Part shown: positions 1 through 8,143 of the stretch, piece by piece
Layout: every line of letters begins with the position of its first letter
Position numbering within the stretch: position 1 is the stretch's first letter
Assembly: GCA_015143735.1 (NCBI GenBank)
Contig: VKHC01000287.1
Coordinates: forward strand, 1-13,759
Length of the DNA: 13,759 bases
Direction: 5' to 3'
Origin: Synura sp. LO234KE
Taxonomy: Eukaryota > Sar > Synurophyceae > Synurales > Mallomonadaceae
Notes under the pieces: generated by a model
Database searches by the model: none
What the model saw: the letters and a program-made list of their open reading frames with translations, nothing else
What the model was told of the DNA's origin: nothing
Position numbers and translations under genes: made by a program

Positions 1-127
1 TGAACGTGTGTGACATGACATGACGTGCTTGAGTCGGGTGTATAATCGTGAGCATATAGCGGGAGCTAGGACTCAAGTAAATACGGCGAGATAAGCGAGG
101 CAGGGCGTCGCGGGAGCTCGAGGGGAC

Positions 128-418
128 ATGATCAAAGGTCTCGGAGGGGTACGATTATGCGCGGGGGGTCTAAGTGTAGTGCTACGGCTTCGATCGTACC
201 TGGGGGCGAGAGCAACTACCCGCGTGGAGCAGGAGCATTGCGAGATTGAGGGTATGGGCATGTTAGAAACCCATATTAGACAGGTTCAAGATGTTCAAAC
301 GCTTACCTTGTTGGAGGGAGGGAGCTTCCTACAGCTACTGGTCAATATGGTTTGGAGGATCCGGAAGCAAATCTCACAAATCGATGCTGGAGGGCAAATA
401 CAACAAGGGGCAAAGTAA
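128..418 (+). CDS. Weak small ORF, unknown product (96 codons)
   Basis: An ATG-to-stop frame of 96 codons opens after an in-frame TAA at 92-94. It sits in locally GC-rich DNA. The second half of the product is hydrophilic, with a Gln-rich tail. I do not recognise a family, a signal peptide or a membrane segment. A minus-strand frame overlaps it at 73-261, so the open length may come from base composition alone. It lies tail-to-tail with the E1 gene. I keep it only as a possible small gene or exon. Confidence 0.12.
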   Translation: MIKGLGGVRLCAGGLSVVLRLRSYLGARATTRVEQEHCEIEGMGMLETHIRQVQDVQTLTLLEGGSFLQLLVNMVWRIRKQISQIDAGGQIQQGAK

Positions 419-726
419 TTTCAAGTAGAAATCGTTTGTTTACAAATAAAAAATGATTTTTTGTTCAATTACTTGAAGATCCTCAAGGTGAACTGGTGTA
501 TGGGGGAGGGTCAGAAATTTGTAAATTTTAGCAAATTTAATTCTTCCGATTAGTGGTGCAGTTTTCAGAAAAAAATTAAAGAAGCCTTATTTGTTGGGTG
601 GCAGGATTATGGGTACCGCAAAATTTTGCAAAATGGTGCATTTTTCATCACGATCCAAATTTTAGCGACTTTCTAAAACATAGATTTTCTTTGTTACAAA
701 ATTTTGCTTGTTCAACCGAGGTCTAT

Positions 727-732
727 TTTATT
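727..732 (-). promoter_or_regulatory. Candidate polyadenylation hexamer of the E1 fusion gene
   Basis: The minus strand reads AATAAA here (TTTATT on plus), about 150 bases past the E1 stop codon at 884-886. Spacing and orientation fit a poly(A) signal. The surroundings are AT-rich, so chance is possible, and not all protists use this hexamer. Confidence 0.35.
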
Positions 733-883
733 ACCAAATCAAGAGATTACAACCACTGAAGTCGGTGCCAACATAAATTTTTCTGTCTGCCTTGTTTCAA
801 CGTCGTCAGAGAATTGCAAATGTTACTCTTTAGAAAATTGAGTCGGATCAGAAAAATTACAGTACTTGTCAGCGGCACGAAAA

Positions 884-3800
884 TTAATGTTTGACTATTC
901 CGGTTAAATCGTAAACTGCAGCGATGAGATCAGACGCTCTTTTCACAACGACCTGCTCCATGCTGGAAGCATATGGCACCGGCGCGTCATCCATACACAG
1001 TCTAGAAATATAGGACAAAAAAGGAAAACTCATCAGTAGCAAAAATTTAAACTGGATCAGTCTCTATCTTCAAAAGTATATCAATATTTTAATTTAAAAG
1101 ACAGTTTTACAACTAGGTCTACACAACTTAACCCAATCAACATTGCTATACCTGCAGACTGGTTTATCCAGGTCGTAGTAACACTTCTCCGATATCAGAG
1201 CTGAGATCGTGGCGCCCACTCCCCCCGACAAAGTGCTCTCATCTGATCCAAGAACCCCAATGATTAGTAATGACATCTCAACTTATGATTGTCGTTTGAA
1301 AAGATGATAAAATCACAACCAGAAAAATCGTACACTCAAGGCGAGGAAAGCCAGATATAATGTTATCGCTGTACACTGATAAGATTGGTACTTTAAGATA
1401 TGCCCATATTATATCTGATTTCACATGTTTCAGCAGTATACACGCACGAATAAAGGGAACAATATAAGGAAACTAATGAATTTAAATTGGACTATCCTAT
1501 TGTGAGCATACGAAAAAAACAAATGAAAAACGCGTGTCCATTTCGCACCTAATATAATGACTTTATGTGTCCTCTGCAAAGACGCTCGTATGGTATCCAT
1601 ATCCATCGGTTTCAAAGTCCGCAGCTCGATGAGATCCATGTCCGCACCCAGATTCTCGGACAGGATCTTCTCCAAGGCGACTTGAGACTCCTTTACACCG
1701 TGCAAATACGTGAGCACGGTGACTGCTTTTGAGTTGGCGACTGACTCGGTCGAGGCGCTGTGCAGTACAACCGCTTTGTTCAGTGGTTGGCATTCGCCTG
1801 CATCCGTCGACATTCGAAGACAATAAAAATAAACAGATATCAGCTTGAAAAGGAACGGAAAGAAACTTATATTTGCCGGTAAAATAACTAACTATAGCGG
1901 AGTTCATCACAATTCACAGAGGGAGTACTGTAGGAAACACACGTAATAATGTCACTATTCAAACTCCGACAGGAAGACGCAAATATATATTCTGAGAGAT
2001 GCACTAAAACTAAGTAACGCGGAGGAGAGCACTTATTATGGAGGGAGTACTGCAGAGAACACACGTAATGAATTGATAACTCCTGCCCACACCTAGGTTC
2101 AGAGTCCCTTTCGTATCTTTCATCATTTTGACCGGAAGGAATATAATGCCAGGCCCATCATCTCGAATCATCGATTTGGTTAACCCATAGGCGGCGGACG
2201 GAGACGCAGCCGTGCAAATTTTCAACCCTAAACAGCACGTGGGCACGCGGTTACAACTATGAGATTGGAAGCGAATTACGTGTAGAGTCACCAAAATGTG
2301 GATTCGCGAAGAATTTGAGAGGTGTAATATAATATAAATGGATAATAAAAATTAATATAAGTCAATTAGCAGTCTTTAGTTTTCAAGGACGGGGCTACTT
2401 CAGAGATGTAGAATCGAAATAAAAAATTCCCGGATAGTAGGTATCCGGCATACAACGAGAATGAACTTGGAGGGTGGCAAAATGCCGTCCGATGGATAAA
2501 ATCGCATGGCCAGGCTATATATTCTAATGTAGAAGATCGTTCCCAATAATGATTCGACCTCATGTAAACTTGCCTGGGATGCCCATGACATAGGCGTGAA
2601 ACGGCTGCGAGTGCTCCGCGCCAAGAGCTTGATTCGGGGCGGTTCCCCCAGCGCCAATAATCGTCAACGGCATCTTGAACTGTCCACCAGTAGTCGCGTA
2701 TGTATTTCCTGCACTGCTGATTTCGGCCATACCATAGATACCGAAGTTAGAATTCATCAGCTCGACGATTGGGCGATAACCATTCATTCCTTCTCCGAGC
2801 GCCTTCCCTGTCGAGTTTGTAAGACGACAATGAAATATCAGTGCATTTATTTCGAATGCATTACAGAATATCTCCTCATACATTCTTCATGATCTTCCAG
2901 CGACTATTACATTTTCCTAATACTCGCCTATGAAATGCCCTTCGTCTATAATTTCATCAGCAGCCCTAATCGCTCCAAATGTCTGTGTTATGAGGCGGCG
3001 ATGCAGACAGACAGACAGATAGATAGATAGACAGAGATACGCGAACACGTTAATAAGATTCGGAATATAAGTAATTCATTCGTTGCTTCCCGGGATTGGA
3101 CAGCGATGGAATGCAGACAACGAGAAGGAAATATTAAAAACATGAAAAGCAAGGAATGTTACAAGGGTCCAATAAAAATGATAACGACTATATATTTTAA
3201 TTAGATTCAAAACTTTAGGCATGAATACGGCAATATTTCTACAATTATACCTCAACTTTATTTCTACAGCTCCTCCTCCTTCACTTCCCGACAGTCTCAT
3301 CCATACCTGTTGAGAGAGCTTGGGAATGTTATAGGAAGACCCAGCCTGCAGGTCCTCAGCGTGGAGAGTGGTGTACGGGTCTCTCAGCATTTCCTCCAAT
3401 ATCGCCAAATTCGTGGCGTCTCCTGTTTTCAAGTTCGAATGCAATGAACGTATGACGTCAGAACAAAAAAATATATTAACACACAATCCGTTCCAGACCG
3501 ATATTATTTTTTCATCGCATCAGTGCAGTGGTTGGTACCAAAGCCAATAGTAATGATAAAGTATGTATTATGCATAGCGTATATAGATACCGACGGTTAC
3601 TATTACTACTTATCGTACTCCTCAGCTCTTCTAAGGGAGGAGACAGGCTATCTTCGCTGATTCTTCCTTCAGTGCTCCCTATAAAAAGTCAGCTGATCTT
3701 CCATCTCCCTCATTCTGAGTCCAACTTCCTGGACACTGGAGGCAAGACTCTGATGTCTTACCGCCAGTATCCAGAATGGTGTAGTAAGAATGAAAGAAAT

Positions 3801-6800
3801 GGAGGATCAGCCAATATTTATAATGAACACCGAAGGCATGTCTCCTCCTTGAGAAGAGTTGATTTGTAAGGTAAATATTTTAAGCACATGATTTGTAGCG
3901 ACGCATGGTGACCAAGCAGAGAAGCAAACAAACATATGCGATCCCGGTTCAATTTGAAGTATGCAGACGTAACTCAATTCGGACGGTTACACAACACTGA
4001 TATAGTAAATCAAAATTGATTGACCTTAAGGAATCCTTCCTCCATGGATTGGTTCGTAAATCCAGCATCAGCAAATAAACTTTTGTACCCCTTACAAGAT
4101 ATGTCATACTAAATATACGTCATTTGTCCCAAGGACGGACACTCAGGAAGGATGGAAATTTAGGAATGGGGACGACATATGAATCACACTTGTCGCACTT
4201 TACCAAGTATAAATAATTATATAACCTCCAATTCGAATAATATCATCTACCCAAGTAACCTGCCCACCTAACTACCAAAACCCACCTATTGTGATCTGGC
4301 CGTTCAACGCAAGTTTCCTTAACGACTCTAGATGTCTCTCTAGGTTCTCCTTCTGCGCAGAGGATAACACACGACCGTTGATTTCATTCGCTTTAGGAAT
4401 TTCAGGCTTCAGATTGTAATCAGTCGATGGTGGATCCGGATACTCCAATTCTTTAGCGAGATGCTTCGACGGTGGCTCGGAATTCAATGCAAAGTCCAGC
4501 GCTTGCTTTACCTGCATGAATACACATGTACACACACATAAGAAGGTTACTCTATAAGTCATCAACAGAGGCGACTGCCAGTACTAAAAAAGAGAATGTA
4601 TAATGCGCGAGAAAATTAGATAAAATAATTTTATTCGAAAGTCTGTACTCATTCTGTCATCAACGACTTCTCAAATAGAATCTTATTTTAAATCGAGGAT
4701 ATTTTAACTCCACGGTTATCATAGTTTATTGAGATGTGCACATAAAGTGCCTTCAAGTGTAGGTTGCTGTTGAGATAGAGCACTTAGAGCCAATACCAAA
4801 GTACGTTGATAGAAACTAGAGCAATATCTATCAGCGCATAATCGACACAATCCCACTCTGATTAAAGTTCATGGACGTGACCTCTACTATCCATGTTACC
4901 TACCACAGCGGCCGCTTTCTTCTTTCGCTCCTCGAGCTCCGTCTCGTCGATTTCACCACTGCTCACAACGGACTCCTCGAATATCCTCAACGGATCTGCT
5001 TCGGCGCGGGCCCACTTTTTCTCGTCTTTGCGGCCGCGCTCGTGCTCGGGATCCGCGGGGGAGTGGCCCGTAAACCTACAGTCCGGAGGGGATAGAGAAA
5101 GAGTGTTTATTAGAGTGGGCGCCTAGACTCCATCCACATACGATTACATCCCACGATCACTGCTTACCGATAGGTATGCACATGGAGGATTGCAGGGCCA
5201 TGGGACCGCACGTAGTCAACCACCGCTCGTCCAGCTTTCAATCCATCCACTAGATTCTGACCGTCGATCTTCACTCCTATAGATAATAAGAGTAAAAATA
5301 AAGCTCTTCATTATCGAGCAAGGGTAATTAAGTAACTCGACGGGAGTAAATAAGTCCACCGACCACACATGTCAAACTGAATTTTAAATAACATTCAGCT
5401 ATTGCACTCACTGCCAATTGGTTCAAAATATACGAACGCTTATAACATGGTTATAAATAGTGGTTATCGTTTGAGATAACAATTTCTGTAGTGGTCTTCC
5501 AATATGCCGGTGATCGGCTATGCATCTCATCACTTCTTTGACCTATCCCCACTTCCGGATACATAATTGGAGAAGTGAGATTTATGGATGGTAAATAGGA
5601 GTTGATATCGCAGGCACCTATTGAATTGTAATCCCACAAGAGTCTCTCCGGTAGGTTCTATAGGAATAGTTCACTGATGGGTTAGATTTGACCACAAGAG
5701 TACATCGAGACCAGAAGATATATTTCACCACCACCCCCTTCACAACACCTCCTTATCTTCTACACAGTAGGAGTGCTGACATCGATACGTACACCACACT
5801 TTTAAACCAGAGGTGATTACGTCTTATCTCTAAACGCAGATTCGTATTTCTTATTTATATTGAATTGAATGTACATTAATTTCTCTCATTTTGAATTCTA
5901 AAACAGGTGTAGTCATTAAAATGGAGGTGAACAGACGAGCACACACATGGACTGTTTAGATAATTATTTGCGCCGAATAGTCATAAGTGTGTTGGCTGCA
6001 GTGGCATCCATATTCTGCGTAAGATATATATGCTTCGGAAGTACATGTACGAAGAGCCCCCCCCCGGTGTGTCATGCATGGTATTCAGGACACAAATAAC
6101 CTACGCACGGACGTACCGGGTACGTTGTAGTGAGCACCAAATGCGCTGATTTCGTTGTTGGCGGCCACGTCTGGCGAGAAGGTATTGATCGCTCGACCGT
6201 TGTCAATCACCAGAAAAAGAATCGGCAGCTTATCTTTGGCCGCAGCATTCAAACACTCGGACATACGGCCTGAACACATTCACAGACATGGTCACAGCAA
6301 CAGTCATCGTGTGACCAGGACATGAAATCAGACGGGCGATAGAATGACAAGTGCTCATAACGACATGACTAAGTAACTATTTGCACTTCTTGTTGACGAG
6401 TTAGAATTATGATGTTGAAAACGCTGAATCCGATGTAACGGAAATTACTTAGGTTTTGGTGACAAGGTATGGAGGGCTAGGTAGCCTATGACATCCACGC
6501 TAGTGCGGAGAAAAATGAGCTCGCGTAAGCCGCATGAAAAGACGGTACGTTGATGTATCCGTTAATGGTTTGTAAATTCGTTCTACTATTTGTGACCTGA
6601 CTTGTGACATAGGAAAGAACATCACTTGTGACTCACCGTTGAGAGCCCCTCCCTCTCCCACGAAGACCACAGTCATGCGGTCATCTCCCACGTACTCGTC
6701 AGGCTTAAGGTAACGGTCCAAAAGGATAGATTTGGCGGCTCCCGTGGCGTATGGCAATTGTTCAGCCACGAGCGCCCAACCGCCTGCGTGTACACGAGCA

Positions 6801-7802
6801 GGATGTGCATATCAACTAGTGTACATTTTAAATTCTCATATGAAAAAGTGAAAAAGTGAGAGATATGCTTATCTTGATGCAGTGCAAGTGGTTCCTTACG
6901 CATCAGTAAAAAGGAATATTTTATGAGTTGGAAAGGCGATCCCAAGTTTTGTGAACATGTCAATAAAGAAAACTAACGGGGGTCAGGTCACCGAGAGGCC
7001 ATTCACATTCACCTTGAAAGTAGGTTTCCTTATCGTAAATGTGCATGGATCCACCAGCACCTTTGCACGTGCCAGTGACCTGATTCATATTCGAATATGA
7101 AGCGACAGGAATGAGAGCGGTATGTAACATGATCCGAGGAGGAGGATTACTCGCGTATATACTAAAGCGGTGGATGATGGTTTACATATAAAATTCAAGC
7201 TATTTGAAACAACATTAGGTACAAGAGCAGGGACGAGCGAAGGAACAAAGCAGTGCACATCAGGACCAAATTATGAGCTTAGAAAAGGGTATGAAAATAT
7301 CAACATCTCAGCGTTACGCATATTCTGTATTTCACCTACTTTGGCAAACAATTCGGCCATAATCTTATTCGGAGAGACACCACTTGCTAATGCATGCGTA
7401 TGTTCGCGATAGTAACTGTATTTAATATCTGTCTTTTTCAAGCGATCTGCGATTATTGCCGGAATCACCTCTTGCCCATTATCCAAGTGCATAAATCCTC
7501 TTATATGCCCTGATAAAAAGATAGAAAACAAAGATTTTTTGTTCGTGGACTCTGGAAAAGTGTTAAACACGATTACCTTGCATATATGCTTGGTTGCATG
7601 CATTTTCGAATTGGCGACAAAGCTGCATCATTTCGTAAGCGTTAAGCAAATCAGCTTTTGGGATTATATCGTATTCAGAAAGCTTTGATTCCTCTATCCC
7701 AAACTTTGTACTCAGGAGACTTCGAACATCATTCCACGGAATCGATGGTCTTGGGCGCATTGGTACATACACTGATTCTGCAACTGGTATTGATGTGGTC
7801 AT
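884..7802 (-). CDS. Fused 2-oxo acid (pyruvate-type) dehydrogenase E1 alpha-beta, 15 exons, 755 aa
   Basis: Exons in minus order: 7577-7802, 7340-7509, 7013-7079, 6637-6783, 6117-6269, 5168-5276, 4904-5075, 4286-4511, 3307-3422, 2928-2982, 2574-2807, 2093-2227, 1549-1797, 1152-1242, 884-1001. They sum to 2268 bases and stay in frame at every junction. The product should decarboxylate a 2-oxo acid with thiamine diphosphate and acylate an E2 lipoyl domain. Alpha half: RGFMHLDNGQE (79-89), YREHTHALASG (109-119), GGSMH (141-145), cofactor motif GEG-X26-DN (197-228), loop GHSPADP (294-300). Beta half: catalytic-type Glu in HAED (E446), GAEHSQ with H546, DLIELRTLKPMD (658-669), DESTLSGGVGATI (687-699). 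HALxxG, GHSxADP and GAEHSQ resemble plastid-type E1. Linker 345-423 is charged and Pro-rich. The start has A at -3 and an in-frame stop upstream. No clear targeting peptide is visible. Exact substrate and compartment are inferred only. Confidence 0.93.
1884..2069. repeat. Degenerate tandem duplication in E1 intron 12
   Basis: Two copies of a 62-64-base unit lie at 1884-1947 and 2008-2069. The last 29 bases match at 26 positions (GAGGGAGTACTG ... AACACACGTAAT); the first half is looser (AACTAA..., GCGGAG..., CAC). On the gene's own strand each copy carries a 3'-splice-site-like string: TTCTCTGCAG in the copy nearer the donor, TTTCCTACAG in the other. Neither is the acceptor that restores the frame (1798). 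Confidence 0.7.
2228..2573 (-). other. E1 intron 11, GC-AG type
   Basis: Exon 11 ends CCAG and the intron begins GCAAGT, the usual consensus of the minor GC-AG class. It ends TTTAG before exon 12. This junction alone rebuilds the conserved stretch MGIPGLKIC in frame (phase 1, Gly559 split). A nearby GT (AA then GTTTAC) would put the following exon out of frame. Confidence 0.85.
2808..2927 (-). other. E1 intron 10, GC-AG type
   Basis: Exon 10 ends ATAG and the intron begins GCGAGT. It ends CGACAG before exon 11. The junction restores the beta-subunit stretch DEGHFIGKALGEGMNGY in phase 1 (Gly481 split). No GT donor near this point keeps the frame: reading through meets TAG two codons past the donor codon. 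Confidence 0.85.
3004..3039. repeat. CAGA/GATA tetranucleotide microsatellite in E1 intron 9
   Basis: CAGA units run into GATA units and then a CAGAGATA tail. It is intronic, with no coding effect expected, and probably length-polymorphic. Confidence 0.9.
3626..3858. repeat. Foldback (hairpin) element inside E1 intron 8
   Basis: A long imperfect inverted repeat with a 6-base loop at 3749-3754. Arms 3692-3748 and 3755-3811 align without gaps and are complementary at 44 of 57 positions. The stem nearest the loop (3731-3748 with 3755-3772) pairs at 15 of 18. Farther out, 3636-3645 pairs perfectly with 3839-3848, and 3626-3632 with 3852-3858; about 20 extra bases sit in the left arm between these blocks. 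Several mismatches are C opposite A on plus, which become G-U wobbles in the minus-strand intron RNA. No convincing target-site duplication or transposase is seen. It may be a foldback/MITE-type element or a structured intronic RNA. Confidence 0.8.
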
Positions 7803-8143
7803 TTTTATATGACTATCTATTTTAGATATTCTTTATCGTTGTAGATAGATAATTAGTAAAATTAATAAAATTTAAGATATTCTAAGTCACACCTAGTCAT
7901 TTTATTTCGCAAGCATTGGAAGGAAAACCCATTAATGCTTACAAAGATGGACCCCACTATAAGCAAAATCACAGCAGCTTGATTAATCATTTACCACAGC
8001 ACAAAATGGCACCTAGTGAAATTAATATCGTCAACTGTTTCCAACCAAATTCAACCACAACTCAGGTCGTGTTGATTGTGTCGCTGTGTCATTGAGAGTG
8101 ACACCTGACCCTGCCAACACGTAGTTTAAATTCATATGGGCTT
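7803..8143. promoter_or_regulatory. Divergent intergenic region between E1 fusion and GT90 genes
   Basis: The 341 bases between the two start codons must hold both 5' ends, unless an upstream non-coding exon overlaps the neighbour. The first 100 bases, next to the E1 start, are very AT-rich. Neither side has a clear TATA box at a convincing distance. An in-frame TAA lies 36 bases before the E1 ATG, and an in-frame TGA at 8099-8101 precedes the GT90 ATG, so neither frame extends far without splicing. Confidence 0.6.

Larger units (their letters stand above)
1..883. other. 3' flank of the E1 fusion gene, no recognised gene
   Basis: This stretch lies downstream of the E1 stop codon on the minus strand. 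Positions about 60-420 are noticeably more GC-rich than the AT-rich 420-880 part. One open frame at 128-418 is listed separately. Near position 10 there is a short run of GACAT units. I see no tRNA, rRNA or transposon gene. Bases 420-883 show no long open frame on either strand and probably include the 3' untranslated region of the E1 gene. Confidence 0.6.

Noticed and set aside
3004-3039. CRISPR-like or other array
   Set aside because: It is a simple tetranucleotide microsatellite without unique spacers, in a eukaryotic intron.
3528-3869. 113-codon plus-strand frame inside E1 intron 8
   Set aside because: It overlaps the foldback element and is best explained by that repeat; no recognisable protein.
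5451-5639. 62-codon minus frame inside E1 intron 5
   Set aside because: No E1 family similarity, and exons 5 and 6 join in phase without it.
6117-6269. Loss of the second Asn metal ligand in the alpha cofactor motif (reading DNG as a broken NN)
   Set aside because: Ungapped alignment from GEG through KLP places D226-N227 at the NN positions, so the second Asn is kept and only the first is changed.
884-7802. Two separate E1 genes (alpha and beta) rather than one
   Set aside because: Linker exon 4286-4511 joins exon 3307-3422 in matching phase, no terminal stop or start is required, and good donor and acceptor sites are present. I still list separate products as a testable alternative.
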